Source: Pseudomonadota bacterium (GTDB taxonomy: Bacteria > Pseudomonadota > Alphaproteobacteria > Caulobacterales > Caulobacteraceae). Taken from it: a stretch of 52,680 bases of DNA. Both the position numbers and the translations under genes were made by a program. The notes beneath the pieces are model-generated. The model had not been told where the DNA came from. It worked only from the letters and a program-made list of their open reading frames with translations, and did not search any database. Below, in pieces: positions 30,194 to 38,457 of this stretch; the first letter of the stretch is position 1, and every line of letters starts with the position of its first letter. The stretch spans positions 1 through 52,680 of the forward strand of contig JAEWDF010000098.1 in assembly GCA_023390245.1 (NCBI GenBank), given 5' to 3'.

Positions 30194-30478
30194 TTGGCCT
30201 TCTACACCTACATCGTGACCAGCGGCAGGAACGGCACGCCTTATACCGGCTCGACCGAAGACATCATCCTCCGTACCGCCCAGCATCGGGACAAGGTGTT
30301 CAAGGGCTTCTCCGCCAAGTATGGATGCACGACCTTGGTCTGGTATGAAGCGCATCCGACGCGCCATGACGCCTTCATGCGCGAGCGGCGGATCAAGAAG
30401 TGGAACCGCGTATGGAAGCTGGAGCTGATCGAACGATCAAATCCAGGTTGGCGCGACCTGTTCGACGATCTGTTCTGA
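30194..30478 (+). CDS. Small GIY-YIG nuclease-superfamily protein
   Basis: A 94-aa protein of the single-domain GIY-YIG (UPF0213/YhbQ-like) type. The first motif is seen in FYTYIVTS, the second in PYTGSTEDIILR, then the catalytic arginine region RTAQHRD and the metal-binding glutamate candidate in AFMRERRIKKWNR. The start is a TTG at 30194, with the standard family start (M)AFYTYI; no ATG is available and the ribosome binding site is weak. It lies exactly between two perfect inverted palindromes. Family members are nucleases or repair-like proteins of unclear role. Confidence 0.85.
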   Translation: MAFYTYIVTSGRNGTPYTGSTEDIILRTAQHRDKVFKGFSAKYGCTTLVWYEAHPTRHDAFMRERRIKKWNRVWKLELIERSNPGWRDLFDDLF

Positions 30479-30485
30479 GGCTCTC

Positions 30486-30518
30486 ACTGGGTCCCCGCTT
30501 TCGCGGGGATGAGCGGAA
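30486..30518 (-). repeat. REP-like palindrome, right inverted copy
   Basis: Perfect inverse of 30142-30174. It ends 4 bp before the rsmE start codon, so it forms the rsmE leader. Confidence 0.9.
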
Positions 30519-30522
30519 TTAG

Positions 30523-31266
30523 ATGGTGCGTTTGCGTGTGACCGGAGCGTTGCAGGCGGGGTCCCCCGTCGCTCCCACGCTCGACCAGTCCCGCTACCTG
30601 ACCCAGGTCATGCGGCTGAAGGCGGGGGACGAGCTGCTGGTGTTCAACGGCCAAGACGGCGAATGGCGGGCCTCGGTCGCCGAGGTGCTGAAGAAGGGCG
30701 TGATCCTGCGCGCCGAGGAGCAGGTGCGGGCGCAGGCCTACGGCCCCGACCTGGAGCTGGTCGTCGCCGTGGTGAAGAAGGCGCGGGTCGAGACCATCGT
30801 GGAGAAGGCGGCGGAACTGGGCGCGCGCCGGGTGCGGCTGGTCCTGACGCACCGGACCAACGCCGACCGCATCCGCCTGGACCGCCTGGACGCCATCGCG
30901 GAAGAGGCCGCCGAGCAGACGGGCCGGCTGGATGTGCCGGTCATCGACGATCCGGTGAAGCTGGACACGCTGCTGGACGGCTGGGAGGACGGCCGCCGCC
31001 TGATGTTCTGCGACGAGACCGGCGGCGCGCCGGCGATCCGAGCGCTCCAGAATTCTCCCTCCCCGGACAGGGAGGGAAAAGACCGAGCGAAATGGGCCAT
31101 ACTGATCGGCCCCGAGGGCGGCTTCTCGCCTGAGGAGGGCGCGCGCCTGCGGTCCCTGCCCTTCGCCACCGCCGTCTCGCTGGGTCCCCGCATCCTGCGC
31201 GCTGACACCGCCGCCATCGCCGCCATGACGCTGTGGCAGGCGGTCGCGGGGGATTGGGCGCGTTGA
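30523..31266 (+). CDS. rsmE: 16S rRNA m3U1498 methyltransferase RsmE
   Basis: A 247-aa SPOUT-class methyltransferase for U1498 of 16S rRNA. N-terminal PUA-like domain (YLTQVMRLKAGDELLVFNGQDGEW), then the SAM-binding knot: LVVAVVKKARVETIVEKAAELGA, LTHRTNADR, ILIGPEGGFSPEEGARL and SLGPRILRADTAAIAAMTLWQ. Unusually, just before ILIGPEGG the protein has an insertion-like segment (NSPSPDREGKDRAK, residues ~177-190) encoded by a short palindrome like those of the intergenic repeats. The ATG follows the right GIY-YIG repeat by 4 bp, and no strong ribosome binding site is seen. Confidence 0.94.
   Translation: MVRLRVTGALQAGSPVAPTLDQSRYLTQVMRLKAGDELLVFNGQDGEWRASVAEVLKKGVILRAEEQVRAQAYGPDLELVVAVVKKARVETIVEKAAELGARRVRLVLTHRTNADRIRLDRLDAIAEEAAEQTGRLDVPVIDDPVKLDTLLDGWEDGRRLMFCDETGGAPAIRALQNSPSPDREGKDRAKWAILIGPEGGFSPEEGARLRSLPFATAVSLGPRILRADTAAIAAMTLWQAVAGDWAR
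31053..31080. repeat. Repeat-like palindrome inside rsmE
   Basis: TTCTCCCTCCC (31053-31063) and GGGAGGGAAAA (31070-31080) form an 11-bp stem with one mismatch. The TCTCCCTCCCC and GGAGGGA blocks resemble the arms of copy E and the outer arms of the other repeats. It is in frame and encodes part of the RsmE insertion. Confidence 0.6.
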
Positions 31267-31352
31267 TTTTCGCCCCGTTCTCTTGAGCCCGGCTCCGTCC
31301 TCGCCCATCTAGCCGCGACAGACGGCCGCGACGCGCCGGAGGGATCTGACGC

Positions 31353-32714
31353 ATGACCGAAGCCGCGCCGCTGACCCGCGAAGCCCTGATCGAGGCCATG
31401 TCGCGTGGCGCCAAGCCCCGCGACCAGTGGCGGATCGGCGCCGAACACGAGAAGTTCGGCTTCGACAAGACCACCCTGGCGCGCCCCGCCTATGACGGCC
31501 CGAACGGAATCAGGGCCATGCTGGAAGGTCTCCAGCGCTTCGGCTGGCGCCCCGTCGAGGAGGCCGGCCATATCATCGGCCTGGAGCGCCGCAACGCCGA
31601 GGGCTTCACCGCCTCGGTCAGCCTGGAGCCCGGCGGCCAGTTCGAGCTGTCAGGCGCGCCGCTCCTGACCATCCACGACATCTGCAACGAGACCGGCCAG
31701 CACCTGATGGAGGTCAAGCAGGTCGCCGACCAGATCGGCCTCGGCTTCCTGGGCGCGGGCTTCGACCCGATGTGGAGCCGCGCCGACATCCCCGTCATGC
31801 CCAAGGGCCGCTACGACATCATGCGCGCCTATATGCCCAAGGTCGGAACCCTGGGCCTGGACATGATGCTGCGCACCTGCACCATCCAGGCGAACCTGGA
31901 CTTCGACAGCGAAGCCGACATGGTGGCCAAGTTCCGCGCCTCCCTGGCCTTGCAGCCCATCGCCACCGCCCTGTTCGCCAACAGCCCCTTCACCGAAGGT
32001 CGCCCCAACGGCTTCCTGTCGGCGCGCGCCAACGTCTGGACCGACACCGACGCCGACCGCACCGGCATGCTGGACTTCGTCTTCCAGGACGGCTTCGGCT
32101 TCGAACGCTACGCCGACTATGCGCTGGACACGCCGATGTATTTCGCCAAGCGCGGCGGCGCCTACATCGACGCCTCGGGCCAGTCGTTCCGCGATTTCCA
32201 GGCCGGGAAACTACCCGCCCTGCCCGGCGAGTATCCGACCCTCAAGGACTGGAACGACCACCTGACCACCCTCTTCCCCGAGGTGCGGCTGAAGGCCTAT
32301 CTGGAGATGCGCGGCGCCGACGGCGGGCCGTGGAGCCGCATCTGCGCCCTGCCCGCCCTGTGGGCCGGGGTGCTGTACGACGCCCCCTCGCTGGCCGCCG
32401 CCTGGGACCTGTGCAAGGACTGGGACATCGCCGACCACGAACGCCTGCGCCGCGACGTGACCCGCCTAGGCCTGAAGGCCGAGGTGGCGGGCCGCAGCGT
32501 GCGCGACATCGCCGTCGATCTGGTCGCCATCGCCCGGCAGGGGCTGAAGAACCGCGCCCGGTTCTCGGGCGGCATGGTGGACGAGCGCGGCTATCTGTCG
32601 GAGCTGGAGGACATCGCCGACAGCGGGATCACCCCCGCCGAGCGGCTGCTCGACCTCTATCACGGTCCCTGGCAGGGCGACGTGAAGCGGATGTACGCCG
32701 ACTTCGCCTATTGA
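31353..32714 (+). CDS. gshA: Glutamate-cysteine ligase, plant/alphaproteobacterial type
   Basis: A 453-aa ligase that joins glutamate and cysteine, the first step of glutathione synthesis. The family blocks are seen: RIGAEHEKFGF, GGQFELSGAPL, FLGAGFDPMWSRADIPVMPK, RYDIMRAYM, MLRTCTIQANLDFDSEADM and the YLEMRGADGGPWSRICALPA segment. This is the class found in plants and alphaproteobacteria, not the E. coli type. GGAGGGA lies 9 nt before the ATG. The nearby glyoxalase II and the redox genes in the window use glutathione. Start and length are normal. Confidence 0.95.
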   Translation: MTEAAPLTREALIEAMSRGAKPRDQWRIGAEHEKFGFDKTTLARPAYDGPNGIRAMLEGLQRFGWRPVEEAGHIIGLERRNAEGFTASVSLEPGGQFELSGAPLLTIHDICNETGQHLMEVKQVADQIGLGFLGAGFDPMWSRADIPVMPKGRYDIMRAYMPKVGTLGLDMMLRTCTIQANLDFDSEADMVAKFRASLALQPIATALFANSPFTEGRPNGFLSARANVWTDTDADRTGMLDFVFQDGFGFERYADYALDTPMYFAKRGGAYIDASGQSFRDFQAGKLPALPGEYPTLKDWNDHLTTLFPEVRLKAYLEMRGADGGPWSRICALPALWAGVLYDAPSLAAAWDLCKDWDIADHERLRRDVTRLGLKAEVAGRSVRDIAVDLVAIARQGLKNRARFSGGMVDERGYLSELEDIADSGITPAERLLDLYHGPWQGDVKRMYADFAY

Positions 32715-32778
32715 GGCGCCATCCGAACGATTGACAAAGTTTGCCAAGCGCCCATCCTTCGCCTGAAGGAGACCGATC

Positions 32779-33033
32779 ATGGCGACGATGAACATCTCCC
32801 TGCCCGACCAGATGAAGGCCTGGGTCGAGGAGCAGGCCAAATCCGGCCGCTACGCCAACGCCTCGGACGTGGTGCGCGACCTGATCCGCCAGGAACAGGT
32901 AAAGGCCGAGAAGATCACGCACATGCAGAAGCTGATCGACGAGGCGCGCGCCGGCGGGATCAGCGACATGACGATGGCCGACATCCGCGCCGAGGCGCTT
33001 TCCCGCATCGCGGCTCGGCGTAAAGCCGGATGA
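32779..33033 (+). CDS. parD: ParD-like antitoxin (CopG/RHH family)
   Basis: An 84-aa antitoxin: MATMNISLPDQMKAWVEEQA (RHH strand and helix), GRYANASDVVRDLIRQEQ, then a toxin-binding tail. AAGGAG lies 8 nt before the ATG, and a TTGACA promoter element is at 32731. The ParE gene overlaps its stop codon by 4 bp. It should bind its own promoter and block ParE. Confidence 0.93.
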   Translation: MATMNISLPDQMKAWVEEQAKSGRYANASDVVRDLIRQEQVKAEKITHMQKLIDEARAGGISDMTMADIRAEALSRIAARRKAG

Positions 33034-33344
33034 GTCTGTTCCGGTTGTCGGTGGAGGCGAGCGAGGACTTGATCGCCATCTACATCCAGGGTCACGATCA
33101 GTTCGGCCCACGTCAGGCCGACCGCTATCAGGACGAACTCACGGCCGTGTTCCAGCGACTAGCGGCTTTTCCCGGCTTGGCGCGGCTGAGACCCGAACAC
33201 CAGCCGCCTGTCCGTATCCTCCCTCACAAAGCGCACGTGATCGTCTACGAAGAAGAAGCCGACGGCGTGATCATCCAACGGGTTCGCCATGGACATGAGG
33301 ATTGGCAGGGCGACCCTCGGGGGCACGAACGGAGCGAACCATGA
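33030..33344 (+). CDS. parE: ParE-like toxin (RelE/ParE superfamily)
   Basis: A 104-aa toxin with the ParE pattern: LSVEASEDLIAIYIQGHDQFG, QADRYQDELTAVFQRLAAFPGLARLRPEH, RILPHKAHVIVYEEEADGVIIQRVRHGHEDW. Family members poison DNA gyrase. Its start overlaps the parD stop (ATGA) and its own stop overlaps the start of the DUF72 gene, so the three are translationally coupled. No damage is visible; the toxin looks functional. Confidence 0.93.
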   Translation: MSLFRLSVEASEDLIAIYIQGHDQFGPRQADRYQDELTAVFQRLAAFPGLARLRPEHQPPVRILPHKAHVIVYEEEADGVIIQRVRHGHEDWQGDPRGHERSEP

Positions 33345-34090
33345 CTCATTCCATCCATATCGGCGTCGGCGGCTGGACCTATGAGCCGTGGCGCGGGGTC
33401 TTTTATCCGGACGGCCTGGTGCAGAAGCGGGAGCTGGAATACGCCGCGTCCAAACTGACCTCGATCGAGATCAACGGCACCTATTATTCGACCTTCAAGC
33501 CGGACAGCTGGCGCAAGTGGCGCGACGAGACGCCGGACGGCTTCGTCTTCTCGGTCAAGGCCAGCCGCTATTGCACCAACCGCAAGGTCCTGTCGGACGG
33601 CGGCGAAAGCTTCGACCGCTTCCTGTCGCAGGGCCTGACCGAACTGGGCGACAGGCTGGGGCCGATCAACTGGCAGTTCATGGGCACGAAGAAATTCGAT
33701 CCCGAGGATTTCGAGGGCTTCCTGAAGCTGTTGCCCAAGGAGAAGGACGGCCTGCGCCTGCGCCATGCGCTGGAGGTCAGGAACCCGACCTTCGCGACCG
33801 AACAATTCTACGACCTGGCGCGCAAATACGAGGCGGCCATCGTCTATGCCGTGGACGACGAGGAGCCGACCTGGCCCCAGATCGACGAGGCGACCGCCGA
33901 CTTCACCTACGCCCGACTGATGTCCAGCCGCGACGACGAGCCGACCGGCATGACCGGCGCCGAACTTGACGCTGTGGCGAAGCAGGCGAAGACCTGGGCC
34001 AAATGCGGCGACGTCTTCGCCTATTTCATCTCGGGTGCGAAGGTGCGGAACCCGGCGGCGGCCCAGGCGCTGATCGCCAAGCTGCAATAG
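33341..34090 (+). CDS. DUF72 family protein (YecE-like)
   Basis: A 249-aa TIM-barrel-like DUF72 protein: IGVGGWTYEPWRGVFYPDG, KLTSIEINGTYYSTFKPDSWRKW, PDGFVFSVKASRYCTN, RHALEVRNPTF. The biochemical role of the family is not established. The ATG at 33341 is inside the last codon of parE (4-bp ATGA overlap), so it is expressed with the toxin-antitoxin pair. Whether that is functional or chance is unknown. Confidence 0.92.
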   Translation: MTHSIHIGVGGWTYEPWRGVFYPDGLVQKRELEYAASKLTSIEINGTYYSTFKPDSWRKWRDETPDGFVFSVKASRYCTNRKVLSDGGESFDRFLSQGLTELGDRLGPINWQFMGTKKFDPEDFEGFLKLLPKEKDGLRLRHALEVRNPTFATEQFYDLARKYEAAIVYAVDDEEPTWPQIDEATADFTYARLMSSRDDEPTGMTGAELDAVAKQAKTWAKCGDVFAYFISGAKVRNPAAAQALIAKLQ

Positions 34091-34181
34091 CGGAGTCGGG
34101 CGACGGCAAGAACCTGTGGTGATCGGGTTGCGACGCCGGCGCTCCATCCACATCTGAAGCCGCCAGCCTGAAGGAACATCC

Positions 34182-35243
34182 ATGCCGATCGCCGCCCGCG
34201 CCTTCGCCGCGACCGCCGCCGACCAGCCCCTGTCGCCCTACAGCCTGGAGCGCCGCGATCCGGGACCGGACGATGTCCTGATCGACATCAGATACTGCGG
34301 GATCTGCCACTCGGACCTTCACGCCGCGCGCAGCGAGACGGGGCGCAGCACCTACCCCCTGGTGCCGGGACACGAGATCGCCGGCGTCGTCCGCGCCGTC
34401 GGCGCCAATGTCACGCGCTTCAAGGCGGGCGACCGCGTCGGCGTCGGCTGCATGGTCGACAGCTGCCGCGCCTGCTCGTCCTGCCAGGAAGGGCTGGAAC
34501 AGTATTGCGCGCCCGGTTTCACCGGCACCTATGGCGGCAAGGACAGGAAGGGCGGCACGGCGGAGCCCATCACCCAGGGCGGCTATGCGACCGCCATCAC
34601 CGTGGATCAGCACTTCGTCCTGAGCATTCCCGACAGCCTGCCGCTGGACGCCGCGGCGCCGCTGCTGTGCGCGGGCGTCACCACCTATTCGCCCTTGAAG
34701 GAATGGGGTGTCGGGCCGGGATCGAAGGTCGCGGTGATCGGCCTGGGCGGCCTGGGGCACATGGCGGTCAAGCTGGCGGCGGCCATGGGCGCCGAAGTGA
34801 CGGTCCTGTCCACCTCCGACCGCAAGAAGGCCGACGCCGAGCGGATGGGCGCGCGCCACTTCCTGATCAACTCGGACAAGGACGCCATGAAGGCGGCGGC
34901 CGAGAAGTTCGACCTGATCATCAACACCGTCTCGGCCACCCACGAGATCGCCAGCCACGTGCAACTGCTGGCCCGCGACGGGACCATGGTGATGCTGGGC
35001 CTGACGACCGAGGGCCTGCCGGTCCACGCCGTGCCGCTGCTGTGGCGCCGTCGCCGCATCGCCGGCTCGCTGATCGGCGGAATCCGCGAGACCCAGGAGA
35101 TGCTGGACTTCTGCGCCGAGCACGGGATCGTCTGCGATATCGAGGCCATCGCCCCGGACCAGATCAACGAGGCCTACGACCGGATGCTGAAGTCCGACGT
35201 GCGTTACCGCTTCGTCATCGACATGGACAGGATGGCGGCCTGA
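34182..35243 (+). CDS. Zinc-dependent NAD(P) alcohol dehydrogenase (YahK/cinnamyl type)
   Basis: A 353-aa medium-chain dehydrogenase that reduces aldehydes with NADPH. Catalytic zinc ligands: Cys in IRYCGICHSDLHAARSE and His in VPGHEIAGVV. Structural zinc: the CRACSSCQEGLEQYC loop. Rossmann fold GLGGLGHMAVKLAAAMGAEVTVLSTS. Conserved DSLPLDAAAPLLCAGVTTYSPL places it with the YahK/CAD group. AAGGAAC lies before the ATG. Neighbouring genes do not specify the substrate; a broad aldehyde-detoxifying role is likely. Confidence 0.92.
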   Translation: MPIAARAFAATAADQPLSPYSLERRDPGPDDVLIDIRYCGICHSDLHAARSETGRSTYPLVPGHEIAGVVRAVGANVTRFKAGDRVGVGCMVDSCRACSSCQEGLEQYCAPGFTGTYGGKDRKGGTAEPITQGGYATAITVDQHFVLSIPDSLPLDAAAPLLCAGVTTYSPLKEWGVGPGSKVAVIGLGGLGHMAVKLAAAMGAEVTVLSTSDRKKADAERMGARHFLINSDKDAMKAAAEKFDLIINTVSATHEIASHVQLLARDGTMVMLGLTTEGLPVHAVPLLWRRRRIAGSLIGGIRETQEMLDFCAEHGIVCDIEAIAPDQINEAYDRMLKSDVRYRFVIDMDRMAA

Positions 35244-35346
35244 TCGGCTTCCGTCACGGAAACGCGCTTGCGCCCGCGCGCCGGGTCGCTAATCCTGAAG
35301 TCCGACAAGGCCTTGCACGAGGCCGGAACTGGGACAGGAGACGATC

Positions 35347-36072
35347 ATGGCGCGTGTGGCTCTGGTGACCGGCGGGACGCGAGGCATCGGCAAGGCGATC
35401 GTCCAGCGGCTGAGCGAGGACGGCGTCCGCGTCGCCGCCGGCTACTCCGGCAACGACGAGGCGGCCCGCGCCACGGCCGAGGCGCTGGGCGTCATGGTGG
35501 TCAAGGGCAATGTCGGCAGTTTCGACGACTGCGCCCGCGCGGTGCAGGCGGTGGAGGCCGAACTGGGACCCATCGACATCCTGGTCAACAACGCCGGCAT
35601 CACCCGCGACGGCTTCTTCCACAAGATGAGCCACGACCAGTGGTCCGACGTGATCCGGGTCAACATGGACAGCGTCTTCAACATGACGCGCCAGGTCATC
35701 AACGGCATGCGCGACCGGGGCCACGGCCGCATCGTCAACATCTCCTCGATCAACGGCCAGAAGGGCCAGATCGGTCAGACCAACTATTCCGCCGCCAAGG
35801 CCGGCATGATCGGCTTCACCAAGGCCCTGGCGCTGGAGAACGCCAGGAAGGGCGTGACCGTGAACTGCATCGCGCCCGGCTATATCGACACCGAGATGGT
35901 CGGCGCCATGGATCCCAAGGTGCTGGAGGGCATTGTGGCGCAGATTCCCGTCGGCCGACTGGGCAAGGGCGAGGAGATCGCCGACATGGTGTCCTGGCTG
36001 GTGGGGGAGCGTGCCGGATATGTCACAGGCTGCACCCTGTCGCTGAACGGCGGCCAATACCTGGTCGGGTGA
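35347..36072 (+). CDS. phaB: Acetoacetyl-CoA reductase (PhaB type)
   Basis: A 241-aa short-chain dehydrogenase that reduces acetoacetyl-CoA to 3-hydroxybutyryl-CoA for polyhydroxybutyrate. Cofactor motif GGTRGIGKAI, NNAGITRDGFFHKM, and the Ser-Tyr-Lys triad in NISSINGQKGQIGQTNYSAAKAGM, a signature specific to PhaB. The C-terminus is VTGCTLSLNGGQYL. No phaA or phaC is nearby. AGGAGA lies about 7 nt before the ATG. A FabG function cannot be excluded, but the INGQKGQ-QTNYSAAK block favours PhaB. Confidence 0.9.
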   Translation: MARVALVTGGTRGIGKAIVQRLSEDGVRVAAGYSGNDEAARATAEALGVMVVKGNVGSFDDCARAVQAVEAELGPIDILVNNAGITRDGFFHKMSHDQWSDVIRVNMDSVFNMTRQVINGMRDRGHGRIVNISSINGQKGQIGQTNYSAAKAGMIGFTKALALENARKGVTVNCIAPGYIDTEMVGAMDPKVLEGIVAQIPVGRLGKGEEIADMVSWLVGERAGYVTGCTLSLNGGQYLVG

Positions 36073-36121
36073 ATCGCGGTTCGCCCAAAATCCGCCTCCG
36101 GCAGGTTTCATCCACAGTCTC

Positions 36122-36892
36122 ATGAAGTTGACGGGAACGGTCCGGGCGAAAAATTCGCCCCTTGCGACCGCGCTGGCGTTTGCCGCCATCGCGGCGGGTG
36201 GATTGTCCGCCGCCGCCCCCCTGCTCGTCGCCACGCCCGCCGCCGCACAGGCCCGCCGCCTGCCGCCCAGCGCCCGCTACGTCTCGGGCGCGGGCCAGAG
36301 CTTCATCCTGGACACCACCGGGGCGCGGCCGCTGCTGCGCTTCGAGCGGTCGGCGGAAATCTGGGTGCTGCGGCCGACCCCGGCGCCGCGCGGCGACATC
36401 ATCTATCGCAACGATAACGGCGACCAGATCCTGCGCGTGACGCCCGACGGCGGCATGACGGTCTACACCACCGCCTCGCCCCAGGGTTCGCCGGTGTCCG
36501 AGGCGGGCGAGGCCGAGCGGCTCCGCACCCCCGTCCTGGGACCGATCCAGCTGTTCAACCTGATGGCCCGCCGCAGCAGCCTGGTCAGCCAGGCGATGGG
36601 CCGGCTGATCCAGATCGAGCTGAGCGGCAGCGAGTCGGAAGCGCTGTGCGTGGAGGCGCTGATCGTCTCGACCGACGCGGTCATCCGCATCGCCCGGAAC
36701 CCCAGCACCCGCGACGTGCTGTCCCGGCTGCGCAAGATCACCGTCACCGAGGGGCCGCGCCCCTCCGTCGCCTATCGCGCCGGCGAGCTGCGCGTGGTGG
36801 TCGATCCGTCCCAGGGCGTCGGCGGCCGGCCGTCCTCGGCGCTGGTGATCCGCGCCCTGCTGCCCGATTCCCGGCTTCAGCCGCCGAACTGA
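36122..36892 (+). CDS. Secreted protein of unknown function (DUF4908-like)
   Basis: A 256-aa protein with a signal peptide (hydrophobic ~16-38, cleavage near TPAAAQA) so it should be periplasmic. The mature part has a block RYVSGAGQSFILDTTGARPLLRFERSAEIWVL and a C-terminal globular part. This looks like the DUF4908 family known mainly from Caulobacteraceae; the function is unknown. The 3' end overlaps the convergent gloB gene by 16 bp. Confidence 0.8.
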   Translation: MKLTGTVRAKNSPLATALAFAAIAAGGLSAAAPLLVATPAAAQARRLPPSARYVSGAGQSFILDTTGARPLLRFERSAEIWVLRPTPAPRGDIIYRNDNGDQILRVTPDGGMTVYTTASPQGSPVSEAGEAERLRTPVLGPIQLFNLMARRSSLVSQAMGRLIQIELSGSESEALCVEALIVSTDAVIRIARNPSTRDVLSRLRKITVTEGPRPSVAYRAGELRVVVDPSQGVGGRPSSALVIRALLPDSRLQPPN

Positions 36893-37605
36893 TCCTTGGC
36901 CGCCCGGCGCGCCGCGAAGTCGGCCGCGTCCCGCGCGCGCAGGAAGGGGTTGAAGGCCAGTTCCGCGGCCAGGGTGGTCGGCACGGTGGGCTCTCCCCGT
37001 TCCCGCGCCTGAAAGATCGCCGCCGCATGGGCCTTCATCTCGGGCCGGTCGTCCAGGCTCAGGGCGAAGCGGGCGTTGGCGGCGGTGTATTCGTGCGCGC
37101 ACCAGATGACGGTCTGCTCCGGCCAGGCGGCCAGCACCCGCAGGCTGTCGAACATCTGCTCGGGCGTCCCCTCGAACAGCCGGCCGCAGCCCAGGGCGAA
37201 CAGGGTGTCGCCGACGAAGGCCAGGTCCTCCGCCGCGCAGCGATAGACGACGTGTCCCAGGGTGTGCCCCGGCGTCAGGGTCACCTCGAACGTCGCGCCG
37301 CCCAGCGTGACGCGGTCGCCGTCCGCGACCACGCGATCCAGGGGCGCGACGCGGCGCACCTCCTCCGGTCCCACGATCTCGCAGCCCGTCTCGGCCTTCA
37401 GCGCCGCATTCCCCTCGGTGTGGTCGGGGTGCCAGTGGGTGTTCAGGATCAGATCCAGCCGACCCCAGCCCAGCCGGTCCAGCTCTTCCACGATGCGCGC
37501 GGCGTCCGGCGTGTCGATCGCCGCGACCGCGCCGCTGTCCGGCTCGCGCACGAGGAAGCCGTAGTTGTCGCTGCGGCAGGGGAACAGGTGAACATCCAGG
37601 GCCAT
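36877..37605 (-). CDS. gloB: Hydroxyacylglutathione hydrolase (glyoxalase II)
   Basis: A 242-aa metallo-beta-lactamase-fold enzyme that hydrolyses S-lactoylglutathione to lactate and glutathione, the second step of methylglyoxal detoxification. Metal motif THWHPDHTEGN, then TPGHTLGHVVY, FVGDTLFALGCGRLFEGTPEQM and CAHEYTAANARFAL, all specific to glyoxalase II. C-terminal substrate region with PFLRARD. It is convergent with the DUF4908-like gene (16-bp overlap of 3' ends) and divergent from the methyltransferase. It depends on glutathione made by GshA, also in this window. Confidence 0.95.
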   Translation of the reverse strand: MALDVHLFPCRSDNYGFLVREPDSGAVAAIDTPDAARIVEELDRLGWGRLDLILNTHWHPDHTEGNAALKAETGCEIVGPEEVRRVAPLDRVVADGDRVTLGGATFEVTLTPGHTLGHVVYRCAAEDLAFVGDTLFALGCGRLFEGTPEQMFDSLRVLAAWPEQTVIWCAHEYTAANARFALSLDDRPEMKAHAAAIFQARERGEPTVPTTLAAELAFNPFLRARDAADFAARRAAKDQFGG

Positions 37606-37651
37606 GGGCGTAGTGTAGCAGGGCGGCCGATCACCGGCCTATAGGACTTGC

Positions 37652-38398
37652 ATGCGGCGCAGTATCGACGAGCTCCGGACCTTCTACGGCGAACCCACCG
37701 GCGCCCTGGTGCGCCGGCTGCTGGCCCGCCGGCTGGAGGACGCCTGGGGCGAGGCGGCGAACTGCGACGTCCTGGGCCTGGGCTACGCCACGCCGCTGCT
37801 GGACGTGTTCGTCGGCGCGCGGCGGGTGATCGCCGCCATGCCCGGCGGCCAGGGGGTGGAGCGCTGGCCGGCCGTCGGCCGCAACCGCACCCTGCTGGTG
37901 GACGACCACCGCCTGCCCTTCGCCGCCGGCGCCTTCGACCGCATCCTGCTGGTCCACGCCCTGGAGGAGGCCGACGACGCCCTGGCCCTGATGACCGAGG
38001 CGGTGCGCGCCCTGGCGCCGGCCGGGCGGCTGATCGTCATCGCGGCGGCGCGCGGCGGTCTGTGGGCGCGCAGCGAAACCACGCCCTTCGGCTCCGGCCG
38101 GCCCTTCTCGCGCCGGCAGCTTGAGCGGCTGGTGCGGGAGGTGGGACTGGAGCCCGCCGCCTGGTCCCAGACCCTCTATGTTCCGCCTTGGAGCCCCCTT
38201 CTGCCGCTGGCCGACGGTTTCGAGCAGATCGGCCGCCGCCTGACGCCGGGCGCCGCGGGCCTGATCCTGATGGAGGCCACGCGGCAGGCCTACGCCCGCA
38301 TCCGGCCCAGCGGCCAGGTCCAGCGCGTCGCCGATCCCGCCCTGACCGCGCAGCCGGCCGCCTCCGTCTCCTCCTCCCACGCGCACGCCGCCGACTGA
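37652..38398 (+). CDS. Class I SAM-dependent methyltransferase
   Basis: A 248-aa protein with the methyltransferase-11 pattern: motif I VLGLGYATPLLDVF, the acidic LLVDDHRLPFAAGAFDRILLVHALEEADDA (motif II-IV), and ALAPAGRLIVIAAARGG. The first helix, RTFYGEPTGALVRRLLARRL, is typical of Caulobacter/alphaproteobacterial members that sit next to gloB. The divergent gloB partner is often conserved. The substrate is not known. Confidence 0.88.
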   Translation: MRRSIDELRTFYGEPTGALVRRLLARRLEDAWGEAANCDVLGLGYATPLLDVFVGARRVIAAMPGGQGVERWPAVGRNRTLLVDDHRLPFAAGAFDRILLVHALEEADDALALMTEAVRALAPAGRLIVIAAARGGLWARSETTPFGSGRPFSRRQLERLVREVGLEPAAWSQTLYVPPWSPLLPLADGFEQIGRRLTPGAAGLILMEATRQAYARIRPSGQVQRVADPALTAQPAASVSSSHAHAAD

Positions 38399-38457
38399 CG
38401 CGGAGTTGACCCCGATCCGGCTGGTCGCCGGACGCGAACGGCCTTATGGCGAGGCTC

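Larger units (their letters stand above)
30142..30518 (+). mobile_element. Candidate repeat-flanked GIY-YIG unit (377 bp)
   Basis: Two perfect 33-bp inverted repeats (30142-30174 and 30486-30518) bracket a single complete GIY-YIG gene. Each repeat is itself a REP-like palindrome with the hairpin CCCCGCGAAAGCGGGG. No target-site duplication is seen at the outer ends. The organisation resembles a REP-transposase pair, but with a GIY-YIG nuclease. Mobility is inferred, not shown. Confidence 0.5.
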
